Assembly: GCA_025677825.1 (NCBI GenBank)
Contig: JAIXMO010000016.1
Coordinates: 516,145 to 580,144, forward strand
Source: Helicostylum pulchrum
Lineage: Eukaryota > Mucoromycota > Mucoromycetes > Mucorales > Mucoraceae
Reading direction: 5' to 3'
Length of the DNA stretch: 64,000 bases
A program made the translations under genes and the position numbers. Positions within the stretch are counted from its first letter, which is position 1. Each line of letters begins with the position of its first letter. Under the pieces are notes generated by a model, which was not told the origin of the DNA, searched no databases, and was given only the letters and a program-made list of their open reading frames with translations. Shown piece by piece: positions 45,913-56,768 of this stretch.

Positions 45913-48900
45913 TTTTGATATATTTTACAGAAATGTTATAAAAGAAGAAAAAGAGAAAAAGAGAAAAAAAAAGCGAGATTCGATGGCGCAATTAAGTACG
46001 TTTTTTTTTTTGTGCAAACTATTACGCATGGATTTATTAAGGTTTTGAACGGAGATTCGTTTTTTTTTTATGTGTTACTAAATTAAATAATCGTTATCAT
46101 TTTTTTGTGAGAATGCAACTCTATTCCTAACATTGGTATAAACAAATATCCCCGGGTTTCAAGAATTTTGTTTCAAGAAGGTTCTTGTTTATTATACTAT
46201 ATATTCTCTTTTAAAAAAAACGGATGTTAGGTCAAGTAAAGTCCATACACTCTAAAAAGATTACGGGTGGGAACAAAAAAGTGTATTATCAATAAAGAGT
46301 CACAGATAGGTTGAAATGGAACACTTTACCTTTTTCATTAGTAGATCTCAAATTCCTTTTCCCATGTTCAAAATGGTTTAGGTCATACAGATCGTCTAGT
46401 TATAGTAATTGTGTCTTCTTTTTTTATATACAGTGCGGCTGGTAAATATTGTCACTTTCTGAAAAATAAATGCCCCTAAGCCAAAAATAAATGGCCAACT
46501 TTTTTTTAAAAAAAATACACAAACACACATACACACATTGATAGCTCTTATTAAAAGTAAATAGTGGTTTTCATAACAGAGTGTCAGCTATATTGTGGAA
46601 GTTTGTTTGAGTAAAAATACCAAGTTATGAGTTTTATGATAGTAATTGATTAGTTACTGCTTGGAGTGATTACAAAAGCTATAAAGATCACTAATTAATA
46701 GCATATATTGATGATATGCTTCTTTCTTTTACGCCCGCTTTGAAAAAAGTAAATGCCACCGTTAATAAAAAAAAAAGACATTTGTTAATATGAAAATCAG
46801 GTATGTATGTCAAACATTTTGCACAGATCTATCGGCGATCAAGTTGTATTCGCATTAAATATTCCTCTCCAGGGTAGATAGAGATCAGTTCGTGCACATA
46901 AGGTCGCTCGTCCTTTCTAGGCTGATTTCGTTGGGCTTCATACTGCCTTACCTCGCAGATCAATGTGTTGCGATTGGAAGCTGTCGTTTCATACGCAGCT
47001 TTTATCGCACCAGTCCCCTTTCACTTAGTTTCAATCTCTTTTTCCGAACCTCATCTTTCATTTCGATTTCAATGTATATTATCTTCTCTATATCTTATGA
47101 ACTTCATTTATTTTTACACTTTATGGTGATGTTTACTGCAATTCCCTGCTTACTAGCTCTGGATCTGTTTCCTCATCATTTTATTTTTTTGTCTAGCACA
47201 TTCGTAGCGTAAAACCAAAATATCAAAACCTTTTTGGTAATTCAAGACAGTAATTTTACTTTATTCAAAACAGACTATTCAGAATATACAATATAATCCA
47301 TCAACTAGAAGAATATGTACTATTATGATTTGATCTAACAAGGTCAATGTTGTGTTCTGTTTGATCCCATTGTTTTAGTATAATGGATACTTAACTTGTT
47401 TATTGTAGCTTGAACACATTATTAAGTTCAAAATAAGCATAGTTACAATGACAGTGATCAGTCTCTTCTGTGGTGATTTGGTTTTTTGAATGAAAAATAT
47501 AATCACTTAAATAAAAAATGATACAAGCTTATTGTGGTGATGATTACTAAATTATTTATTATTATATAAATAGAATATAGACTATAGATTATTGTATATG
47601 TATTCTTATACCCAAGGCTACATAGTGGTATGAAAGCCAGATCACGACATCTTCCTAGATATACCAATAGGTAAATTGAAGAGTACCAAGATTCAACCGC
47701 AGTGTAAGACCGTCTGATAGTAAATAACAATAGACCTAACTTCTGTATTGCCTTAAACTGGACCTCACGGATCGTGATAGGCCTTCAAATTAGAGACTTA
47801 AACATTCTGTAAGTAGTGTTGATGCAAATCATGGGAGCAAGACGGATGACTGTCCAGCTTCGATATATTTTGATTACACTATAAAATAGGCGGGTTGAAT
47901 CAAACAAAAATCTTGTCCTTACCCTAACTGATGGTAGCTACTATTTAAACAGCAAATAAGGGAAGTAAGAAGGCAGAGACTAAAATGCGTAAAGCCTGAG
48001 CTGTGGATCTGCAGGTCCGAGTTCATGCATTCCGTGCTCACAGTTTTTCCATAGCATCACAGCTGTACTATCAGATGAATATTAAATCAAGTTGTCAATA
48101 AAATTACCAACTTCTAATCTTGAGAATGAACTAGCAATCCTTGTCCATAGCATATTCGACAACAATGGAATCAGTCTTGTGCTATTAAGACACAAGTCAA
48201 TACAAAGAAGAATATCTATTTCTTCCGTTATATTTTACAACACTGTATACACACATGTGTTCATGCTGGTTAGATATAATACGTTTAAAAAGATACCATC
48301 TATAATAATGAATTCACCTGTTATATGTTTCTATTATGTGTTTTGAAATGTAATGGGACTGTAGTACTTGATAATTCCCACAACACAAAGATAACAATTT
48401 CCTGATTGGATGAGGCTAACATCATGAGTCTAATGCATGGCTCAATTACTTATGAAGGGTACAATCTTGGTAAATAGAAGCTGGAGTCAGTGTATAATAT
48501 AAACAATTTAAAATCAGCATTATACTTCCTATGGGCTTGATGAAAAGAATCTTGAATCACAGTTGTAATAGACAATATTAATCCACGGACAGCGGTTCAA
48601 ATAAATTTGAACGGGCTTTGGTCGATACTGGGAAAGAGTCCAAGTCTCAAGGGATTAAGCAGACCAGGCGAGCTCCATCTTACTAAATGTTCCCGCGATG
48701 AAACCCTGCTGTTCGTCGATAAGTACTTGTAATAAATGCTAGTCCAAGTCTGATTGTCTTGTCAAGAGCCATTTATAAGAAATAAGGGAGAAGGTAAATT
48801 TTGTTTATTTAGGATAACACTACACGTCGATTGTTTTTTGTGACTTCAAAATATTGTAAGTCTGTAAACCCGCAGGGCGATGCTGCTTCGTAAGCGTAGC

Positions 48901-49020
48901 GAGCGAAAAAAGCAGCCTTGATAATACATCTGTCGCATGAGCAAATAGACTCTGTATTTTATCGTTAGTAAAATTAAATTTTTTTTCCATAAATAATCTC
49001 TTTTTTTTTCTTATGAACAT
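45913..49020. other. Gene-poor, repeat-derived region
   Basis: No supportable gene. The first 300 bases are the promoter side of the aldehyde dehydrogenase. Near 46430 the sequence ATACAGTGCGGCTGGTAAAT, then TTGTCACTTTCTG, has the look of a Tc1-type terminus. Frames at 46892-47212 and 48092-48346 contain no recognisable domain and few conserved features. A 67-residue minus-strand frame at 48820-49020 contains SLATLTKQHRPAGLQTY, which may be a relic of a mobile-element protein. Confidence 0.4.
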
Positions 49021-49200
49021 CTTTAAATCTTAATTATTCTGCTTTTGTTTTTTATGTCCATACAAAAGGATACTGTTCTTCTTCTAGCAACAGCCGTGCA
49101 TAAAAGCACTTGTTATAGGCGCTCAAATGTGGTCCACCACGACTGTGACAGCGTACAGATATCGAGCTACTTTTTTAAAACCACTTTATAAAGGTAAGTA
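49021..49200 (+). repeat. Dispersed gene-family copy 4, partial
   Basis: TAATTATTCTGCTTTTGTTT, then TTTATGTCCATACAAAAGGATAC and the following 100 bases, match copy 2 (16080-16205). It ends in CCACTTTATAAAGGTAAGTA, the same exon-end and donor seen in copies 3 and 5. Frames are interrupted. Confidence 0.45.
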
Positions 49201-49562
49201 AAAAATAATATGCATCACTCTCTTTTCTGAGCATAATAAATAGAACGTGTACTAGAAGATCATTTCGAAAAATATACACCCATTTGTATTTCAAAAGTCA
49301 TTTGGAGGATGATGTCCTAGACTAAAAATGCATGATCGAAAGCCGTTTGTCCTCCACGAAGACCGAATAAAAAAATGTTCGGAGGGCGACTATTTAGTTA
49401 AATTCTGGACTACTGTGTTTGAGTCGTTCTTCGGAACTGTAAAAATCCTTCTGTTAATTAAAAAACTTTTTTTTTATTCTTGTTGTTATCCTGTTTGATT
49501 GCTACTGGTGTAGATCTACTAGGTAAACTTTGCTGTAATGCATTTAATTCTTTCTCACTGGA

Positions 49563-49710
49563 TGTTAAACCGCGTAAAACTACCAGGTACGCAGTTGCTC
49601 GTCAGTAGCGTAACACATCTAGCCCCTTCTCCTTTTTTTTTCTCATTAGTAGGTGAGCCGCGTAAAGCTACCATGTACGCAGTTGCTTCGCAGTAGCATG
49701 ACACTGCTAA
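49563..49710 (+). repeat. Short direct duplication
   Basis: About 47 bases at 49570-49616 (CCGCGTAAAACTACCAGGTA, then CGCAGTTGCTCGTCAGTAGC) recur at 49658-49705 as CCGCGTAAAGCTACCATGTA, then CGCAGTTGCTTCGCAGTAGC. The period is 88 bases. Each unit can fold through GCTAC/GTAGC-type pairing. No frame crosses both. Confidence 0.55.
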
Positions 49711-50089
49711 TTCTTTTATTATTTTCAATTTGGGAGTAGAGAGTTATTTCCACCTTCACGCGGTTACTCCTGTCAGTAAAAGCTTTCGTTGCTTTGAAGC
49801 TAAGAGAAATATGTTATTTTAGAGTTAAAGTGCTAATTAATTGGTTCATCAACTAATAAAAAAAAGCTTCCTCTAGTATACAAAGTTTTTTTTGTGTGTT
49901 ATTTTGAGCTCATGTTTACGCCGGGACAGTCGTTGATATAATTCGATTAATGATATTTTATAAAAATAATGTATACTCTTACTGTGTGTGGAATTTACTT
50001 GGGTGATTCCTATTTAGCTTAAAGTAAAAAAAAAAAAAAATAATAATAATAAGCACGTGAGTTAGCTTTGTCAATGAGCATATATCTTG

Positions 50090-50831
50090 TATTCATTTAT
50101 TATTCTGCATTTTTTTTAAAAGTATTTTCGTTTTCTCTATCTTCATGCAAAAGGATACCGCTCGCGCTAAAGCAACCGCCGGATATAAATTTAGCTCAAG
50201 GCTAAGTTATTACAAGCCCTTTATAAAGGTACGTGTACCCAAAAAAATGTTACATATTTGCATTTTGTCTCATTCTAATCCATCTATTTTTTCTAAATTT
50301 AGAAAGAAAATCGTAGGTATATGGAATAGGGGACCGTTGAGTTTGCTGTTTCTCAGGCTTCAAAAATCAATTGCTAAAGATGGTATGAACACCTTGGCCA
50401 CTTCAGCTAATCGGGCAGCCCAGACGTATAAAAATCAAAATGGTATGTAAAAGATCCAAGTTTATCAGCGGCGGCAGCAGCAGAATTGTCGTCGTCCGTA
50501 CCATTCACCACCAACACTACACCAAGTTACAGACTTGAAAATAATGTTGAAATTGTTGAACCACAAATACATCAACTTTTGTAAACAGAAATCTGGCTTC
50601 TTTGTGCGTATCGCTTATACGCACCAACTATTGTAAGTACATAAGTCTAGAAATACATTATGAAACTATTTCTAACAATCACTCCATGCAGTGCCTCCAA
50701 GAATATTATATTACTTGAGGACTCTTCGCTTCTAAATTACAATGACGAGCTCTTGAGAGATGTTGTGTCACAAGACTACAAGTCGCAGGAAAAGTTGAAC
50801 TCAAAATTAACCGAGAGTTGAACGGGCTGCT
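50090..50831 (+). pseudogene. Dispersed gene-family copy 5, decayed
   Basis: MQKDTARAKATAGYKF is encoded from 50145 and ends at TTTATAAAGGTACGTG, followed by an intron very like that of copy 1 (10421-10500). The next segment (RRYMEWGTVEF-like, with a stop at the W position) matches MEWGPYSLALF of copy 1. Further frames contain an Ala/Ser run and NNVEIVEPQIHQLL, then stop at 50583. Several stops and shifts make function unlikely. Confidence 0.45.
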
Positions 50832-50969
50832 TGAGAGCGCCCTAATTTAAAGAAAATCATCTAAAGATGGTATCTAATACACTGAAAAGAAGCAAAAGTT
50901 ATGCAGTCTCTCTTATTTTATCTGTATCCACTCCCCTTTTATATAGTATATATCGTCTTTTTTTTTTTC

Positions 50970-51001
50970 TGTATAGGAACCGAAATTCCGTTTTTATTTA
51001 T
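50970..51001 (+). repeat. Dispersed terminal-like repeat, second copy
   Basis: GTATAGGAACCGAAATTCCG plus TTTTTATTTA is nearly identical to 31822-31852. In both places it follows an accessory gene unit by a few hundred bases. Confidence 0.5.
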
Positions 51002-51505
51002 AAGTATGTTTTATTTAATTCCTCTTGTAAGAAAAAAAAAATCCCCAAGAGGCAAATTAAAAGCATGAAAAAGTAAAATTGAGTAAACCAAATTGAAACC
51101 ACAGAAAAAAAAAAGTATTGAAAACGAACTAACAGACGTTAGGAAAGAAAAAAAAAAATGTTGTTAAATGACATCTTTTTTTTTCGGTACGACTGGGAGA
51201 AATTACCAAGTATATTGTGTTTAGCGAAGAAGGTAGGACTGTAAGAGATCGCGGCACTTTCTGTTTCACATAAAACCGATGCCCTTAATTTTATGTGCAA
51301 CAAAGCCTTGTACTTTTTTAACACTAACATCATATTTCGTGAATATGGTAATTTATCGCGAAAAGAAATGCTGTCATTTCCTGGGCAGCACAAAAAAAAA
51401 AAAAAAAAAAAAAAAGTATTAAGAAATAGTAACGAGAGAGGTACTTTTTTTTGTATCATAAAGTTAATACTTTATTGAGACGTAGAAAATACTTAATAAT
51501 TTCTC

Positions 51506-51712
51506 GGTCGCTATACCGAGCTACCAGTATCTTCCGAATATTTCGTTGGTCCAGCTTTTATCGCTTTCAATACCATTGTCCGTGGACAGTATGACAAAAG
51601 ATTCGAGACTACCTTATTTTGTGAAAAGAATAAACCGGTAAAGGGAATCTATTTAGATGCTTGTGCTACAATGCTTCGCTTTGTTGTTTTTCAGACCAAA
51701 GGGTCATTTTAA
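51506..51712 (+). pseudogene. Orphan gene fragment of unknown family
   Basis: A 68-codon open segment without a start reads GRYTELPVSSEYFVGPAFIA, then EKNKPVKGIYLDACATMLRF, and ends at TAA. The mixed composition stands out from the AT-rich noise around it. After an acceptor-like TTTTTCAG near 51735 comes GRPDTWRTVLPF, which might be the next exon. Nothing upstream could be joined. It is probably a relic. Confidence 0.35.
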
Positions 51713-51739
51713 ATCGAATCAATCAAAACTTTATTTTTC

Positions 51740-53089
51740 AGGTCGACCAGATACTTGGCGAACCGTTTTACCTTTTTAACTTGGGCGTAAGAGCAAGCAG
51801 GTTATTCAAGATGATTTAAAGCTTTGCAGGGTATCTTTAGGTTTGGTTGTATTTTTTCAGGGGCAATTTCAACTGTTTTCACGCGTACTACTTTTTTCGT
51901 TAAATAACTTTTTTTGAAAAAGAAAGAATACACTGTTTTTTTTTCTGTAGGGGAGAGGTGTTTCGAGAGATCAATAATAATAAAAAAAAAACTTTCGATT
52001 CTATTTATTAAACTATTTCATTATTGAGCTTTAATGTCTTGGAGTTCTTTAAGCGGCACTAAAAAAAAATCTTTCTTGCACTAGTTAACAGCTAATTATG
52101 GTCTAGAGTGCACTTTATTTGAAATATACAAGGTAGACAGACAAGTTTAAGCGCGGAATAATAACAAGAAGAAAGGGGTGAAGAAAATAGTATAATCTAC
52201 CTGCTTTTTTTTATAGTGTATGTGATTTATTGAATTAACAAGTTCTTTTTTTAAGAGATAATTACTTGTAATATTAACGTGTCGAAAGGTCATAATTATC
52301 AGCATATTAATGAGAAGCTAACAAGACAGTTATAGCAAATACAAAATGACAAACTCTTATTATTCAATGTATTGTGTTACACATCGTGCCACTTTTTTTT
52401 TTACCAACTAGATCGCCTTTAAATACTTTCTGGGTAAAAGCTAAATCACATGCTTTTGTATTAAACTACCGTATTTTTCATGTACACTAAATGAGTGTAT
52501 ACTAAAAAAATCTTTTGCATCTGGAACAATTAGTCATTTAAGCCTTGCATAAATAACCTGTTTAAATGTATCTGCTATATTCTATACGAGTTATAATAGC
52601 GTAAAAAGGTATGTCTGCTATCTAATAATAAGATAGGTTATTCTTAAAATGCGCATGAATATTATTTTAATTGAGAACAAGCCGATGGGAATGATATTCC
52701 CAGTAAGGAGTTTATCCACCATTGGTCATTGTATCAAACAATAAATAAATATGTCTGTTGATTATAAACAAGGACTGTGGTATAGCCTTATTTATACAAC
52801 TAAAAATGATGAATTCTGGTGTGATAGATTGACAGGCACTTTATTGTAATTCCGGGGAGCCGAACTCATGACTTTTAAGCGTGCAAAGATCATAATGCAC
52901 ACACGTCTTTTTTTTTATCACTCCCTTTTTGTTTGTATGAATGATTTAAGGTTACGTTTAAATAAGAAAAAGTCGAGGAGACAATGGTTCTGTATATTGT
53001 TGTAAACTAAAAAAAAAAGGTAAGTTGTTGGATGTTTGTTTTTAATGCACAAAAAGCACACAAAGCCCGAAATCATTTGATGTTTATTA
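51740..53089. other. Intergenic, no gene seen
   Basis: AT-rich sequence. On the minus strand near 52850-52900, AGTTCGGCTCC resembles a tRNA T-arm (B-box-like), but no full cloverleaf can be drawn. The last part is 3' flank of the Mss4-like gene. Confidence 0.4.
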
Positions 53090-53569
53090 TTAAAATTTGT
53101 ATTTTGCTCTCTTGATACTGATAACAAATTCTTTTGGATCAGTTGTATCATGGTAACCAATGGGTCCAAGATCACAGTCAGCACACGACAAATATTTGGT
53201 GGTTCCAACCGTTGTCGAAAACCCGACATTTTCAAAATCCATCATGTTGCCAACATGCCAAAAGTGTGTATCGTTATCCTCATCGGGTTTTAATAAAGTA
53301 TTTTCTGGTAATGTAGAAGTAGGTAAAGAAAGCTATACAAAAAAAAAAAAGAAGAATATATTAGAAAGTTTTTAGGTACAAAAAAAAAACGCGTTAAAAT
53401 AATAAAAAAAAACCTTGGCTCCATCTCTTTCAACAAGAGTGGCAGTATTTTTTCTCAAGATGACACATTTACAATTTTCTTTAGGACAAAGAATGTCTGC
53501 AACATTCTTTCCCAAATTGTCAACTAATCTTTCAAGAGGCTTCTCGATACTTTTATATGATTCAGCCAT
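53090..53569 (-). CDS. Mss4/RABIF-like Rab-binding zinc protein
   Basis: Two exons (53569-53414 and 53332-53090) encode 132 residues. The Mss4-like fold is indicated by the zinc pairs CPKENCKC in exon 1 and LSCADCDLGPIGY in exon 2. The highly typical segment FWHVGNMMDFENVGFSTTV and TDPKEFVISIKR also support it. Mss4/Dss4 proteins bind nucleotide-free exocytic Rab GTPases and act as weak exchange factors or chaperones for them. The length matches the family (about 120-145 residues). The gene is divergent from the CaaX repeat-protein gene, with 608 bases between the start codons. Confidence 0.85.
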
Positions 53570-54177
53570 TTTTTTTCTATTGTTTGCAAGCAAAGAGAGG
53601 GGGAACAGTCCACTGAGTTTGGAACCGTATATATTTTGACATCATTTGTTACGTACAAGTTTATAGGTCTCTTTTCGGAACCCCCTGCACCCGTACTACG
53701 TTACAAAAATAAAAAAATAAATACCAGTGATGATGAAAAAGATAGCAAAAGCGTGAATGGACTGTATTTACATAATATGATATTATCCCCATTACATTTA
53801 CTCCCCCTTTATTAAAAAATCATACTGTTTTGATTTTATCACATGCATGAACATGCCAACTCCGCGTAATCCGTCATCATTATATCGCCATAGTAACGAT
53901 TAAAAAAAAACGATACAAAAGGTTCCTACGGAAACAAAAAAAAAAAAACTGTTTAATAACAAGATAGTGTGTGAAATATGAACGCATCCTGTTTTTTTTT
54001 ACTCGGTCACAAGCATAAAAAAAAAAAAATCGTAATAAAAAAAATATTAAGGTTTTTTGAAGAGTGACAAAAAAAAAATTTTTTTTTTCTCTCTATTCAT
54101 AAATATACAATTTTTTTCCTTTTTTCTTTTTTTTTCTTCTTCTCTTCTTTAATTTTATTTTTTAAATATAGAAAAAT
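53570..54177. promoter_or_regulatory. Divergent promoter, with strong pyrimidine leader
   Basis: This region serves the Mss4-like gene (minus) and the repeat-protein gene (plus). The last 100 bases before 54178 are a dense CT tract, a feature of strongly expressed fungal genes. Exact elements cannot be assigned. Confidence 0.45.
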
Positions 54178-56550
54178 ATGTCACAAAACGCGTTATCTGC
54201 AAATGTTCAAGCTGCCATCGACTCTGCCGTTGGATCCAAAGCTATCGATGTTTACGCCTACCTTGAAAAGACCAATAAATCTGTCACCGAACCTATTGTT
54301 CAACAACAACTTGACACTACTACTCCCGTTGTTACCGAGTCCGACTCTTCCGTTGAAGAGCAAGATATCGAAGCCAAGCAAGACCTTTTAGAAGAGCTCA
54401 AGGAAGAAGTCCCTGAGGTTTCCCCCGTTGCTATTGACGAAGAAAAGGAAGAGGCTATCGAAGCCAAGGAAACACTTTTGGAAGAACTCAAGGAAGAAGT
54501 CCCTGAAGTTGCTCCCGTCGCTATTGACGAAGAAAAGGAAAAGGCTATTGAAGCCAAGGAAGATCTCTTAGAGGAGCTCAAGGAAGAAGTTCCTGAAGTT
54601 GATGAGGAAAAGGAAGAAGTTCCTGAGGTTGCCCCCGTTGTTGTCGATGAACAACTTGAACAAGCTGCTCCCTTCATCGCTATTTGCCCTACACCCCAAC
54701 CTCTCAACGTAGACTTAAACGCTGCTATTCAAAGCGCTATTGACTCTGCCGTTGGTTCTCCCGCTATTGACGTCTACGCCTACTTGGAACGTACCAACAA
54801 GCCTACCATCATTGAAAAGATGGTTCAAGAAATCGACACCTTGGAACAAGAAGCTGTTGAGGTTAAAGATGAGGTAAAGGAAAAAGTAAAGGAAATTGTT
54901 GAGGAGGAGGAACAGGAAGAGCTTGTTGAACAAAAGAGTGAACTTGTTGAGGAAATCGAAAATGATGTTCCTCAAATCCCTGCTGTTGCCGTTGATGAGG
55001 TCAAGGAAGAAGCTATTGAAGCCAAGGAAGACCTTTTAGAAGAAATCAAGGAAGAAGTTCCTGAGGTTGCTCCTGCTGCTGCTGAAGAGCCTGTCAAAGA
55101 ACTCTCTGTTGATTTAAATGACGCTATTGATTCTGCTGTCCAATCTGTTGTCGGTTCTCCTTCCGTTGACGTTTATACCTATTTGGAAAAGACTAACCCT
55201 GTTGTCCCTGCAAGATCTGCTGTTATCGAAGAGCCTACTACTCCTGCTGCTCTTGAAGCCTCTGACTTCACTGAAACTGCTGCTGTTGCCGCTGCCGCTG
55301 CCGCTTCCGTTGCTGCTTCCGCTGCTGCTGGTTTCGCTTATCTTGCCAAGAACGACGAAGAAGAATCTAGCCCCGTTAAGGTTACCCAATCAACTCCCAA
55401 TGATGTCACCGAGACTGCTACTCAAATTCAACCTCAAACTATCCAACAAGAGGCTGAGGCACAAGCTCCCATTATTCAAAAGAGTATTGACCACAAGGTA
55501 GAGGATGTCAAGGAAACTGCTTCTCAAGTAGCTGAAGAGACCAAGGCCGATGCTCCTATCATCCAAAAGGAAATTGTAAATGAAGCTGACGAAACCAAGA
55601 GTTACGTTGCTGAAACCGTCGAGGAAGCCAAGGTTGAAGCTCCTGTCATTCAAAAGGAAATCGTCAATACTGTTGTCAGTGCAAAGGATACTGTTGTCGA
55701 TGCCGCTATCACCGCAAAGGACACCGTTGCCGAAACTGTCGAGGAAGCTAAGGTTGAAGCTCCCATTATTCAAAAGGAAATTGTCGATACTGCTGTCGGT
55801 ACCAAGAATACTGCTGCTGAAATTATTGAAGAAGCCAAGACGCAAGCTCCCGTCATCCAAGAAAGCATTGCCAGCATCCCTACACAAGTAAAGGAATCCG
55901 CTACCGCCACCATGGAAGAAGCCAAGACGCAAGCTCCCATCATCCAAGAAAGCATTGCCAGCATCCCTACACAAGTAAAAGAATCCGCTACCGCCACCAT
56001 GGAAGAAGCCAAGACGCAAGCACCTGTCATCCAAGAAAGCATTGCCAACAAGCCTGAAGAACTCAAGCAAGCTGCTACTGCCACTATTGAAGAAGCCAAG
56101 ATCCAAGCTCCCGTCATCCAAGAAAGCATCGCCAGTATCCCTACACAAGTAAAGGATGTTGTTGAGGAAGCAAAGATCCAAGCACCCGTTATTCAAAAGG
56201 ATATGATTACCAAGACTGAACAAGTCAAGGCATCTGCTGCCGCTACTGTTGAAGAAGCAAAGACACAAGCTCCCGTTATCCAAAACGATATTGTTAACAA
56301 GTCTCAAGATCTCACAGCTAGCTTAACATCTTCTATTAAAAAGCCTGAACCCGCTGTTCCTGTTCCTGTTGCTGCCAGTCAAGTCAACCCCGTTTCTGCT
56401 GCTGCTTCTGCTGCTCCCGTTTCCGCTCCCGCACCTGCTGCACCTGCACCTGCACCTGTTACCGCTCCCGCTGCTGTTGCCTCCACTCAAGATCAAAAGG
56501 CTTTACCTCCTAAGCCTGAAGATAAGGGTAGTCGTTGTACTATCATGTAA
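54178..56550 (+). CDS. Intronless 790-residue repeat protein with CaaX box
   Basis: One uninterrupted exon encodes a highly acidic, repeat-built protein. Three copies of a motif ending S[KP]x[IV]DVY[AT]YLE[KR]TN lie near residues 8-34, 180-210 and 313-340. Between them are Glu-rich units around EAKEDLLEELKEEVPEV. An Ala-rich stretch (near residues 370-395) is followed by ten units with the core EEAKxxAP[VI]IQ, mostly 29 residues long (about residues 424-707). A Pro/Ala linker follows, and the protein ends in SRCTIM. CTIM fits a CaaX box (Met favours farnesyl), so membrane anchoring is predicted. The 29-residue units look like amphipathic helices, comparable in style to LEA or apolipoprotein-like repeats. 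Codons are strongly biased to optimal C/T-ending forms, suggesting high expression. I recognise no family. Confidence 0.8.
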   Translation: MSQNALSANVQAAIDSAVGSKAIDVYAYLEKTNKSVTEPIVQQQLDTTTPVVTESDSSVEEQDIEAKQDLLEELKEEVPEVSPVAIDEEKEEAIEAKETLLEELKEEVPEVAPVAIDEEKEKAIEAKEDLLEELKEEVPEVDEEKEEVPEVAPVVVDEQLEQAAPFIAICPTPQPLNVDLNAAIQSAIDSAVGSPAIDVYAYLERTNKPTIIEKMVQEIDTLEQEAVEVKDEVKEKVKEIVEEEEQEELVEQKSELVEEIENDVPQIPAVAVDEVKEEAIEAKEDLLEEIKEEVPEVAPAAAEEPVKELSVDLNDAIDSAVQSVVGSPSVDVYTYLEKTNPVVPARSAVIEEPTTPAALEASDFTETAAVAAAAAASVAASAAAGFAYLAKNDEEESSPVKVTQSTPNDVTETATQIQPQTIQQEAEAQAPIIQKSIDHKVEDVKETASQVAEETKADAPIIQKEIVNEADETKSYVAETVEEAKVEAPVIQKEIVNTVVSAKDTVVDAAITAKDTVAETVEEAKVEAPIIQKEIVDTAVGTKNTAAEIIEEAKTQAPVIQESIASIPTQVKESATATMEEAKTQAPIIQESIASIPTQVKESATATMEEAKTQAPVIQESIANKPEELKQAATATIEEAKIQAPVIQESIASIPTQVKDVVEEAKIQAPVIQKDMITKTEQVKASAAATVEEAKTQAPVIQNDIVNKSQDLTASLTSSIKKPEPAVPVPVAASQVNPVSAAASAAPVSAPAPAAPAPAPVTAPAAVASTQDQKALPPKPEDKGSRCTIM
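55445..56325 (+). repeat. Tandem 87-bp coding repeats in the CaaX protein
   Basis: Ten units with the core EEAKxxAP[VI]IQ. Units starting near 55828 and 55915 are almost identical over 87 bases, so the last duplication is recent. One unit is shortened to 25 residues by loss of four codons, and one is 40 residues long. All changes preserve the frame. Confidence 0.7.
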
Positions 56551-56768
56551 ATTATATAAAACTTTAACCCCTCAAAAAAAAAAAAAAATTATATATATAC
56601 ACAAATTCCTGTTTCATACCAACTCCCACTTTAAAAAATATATATATATAAAAAGAGAATAGTATTTAAAATTATTAGTTTTTACCCCCCAACCCCTCCA
56701 CCACCACCTTATATGATGCTTTTAGAAACATTTACAATAAAAAAAGTGGTTTTTAAAATAAAAAATGT

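Noticed and set aside
46695..46725. AYIDDML, like a reverse-transcriptase active site
   Set aside because: Only seven residues, no flanking RT motifs in the same frame; likely chance in AT-rich DNA.
49563..49710. CRISPR-like repeat-spacer pattern
   Set aside because: Only two units, imperfect, in a eukaryotic genome without cas genes.
52840..52900. tRNA-like T-arm on the minus strand
   Set aside because: A B-box-like AGTTCGGCTCC is present, but there is no matching acceptor stem, D-arm or anticodon stem; at most a degenerate tRNA-derived fragment.
55390..56307. 305-codon minus-strand frame opposite the CaaX repeat protein
   Set aside because: Low-complexity mirror of the coding repeats; the plus strand has the start context, codon bias and CaaX end.
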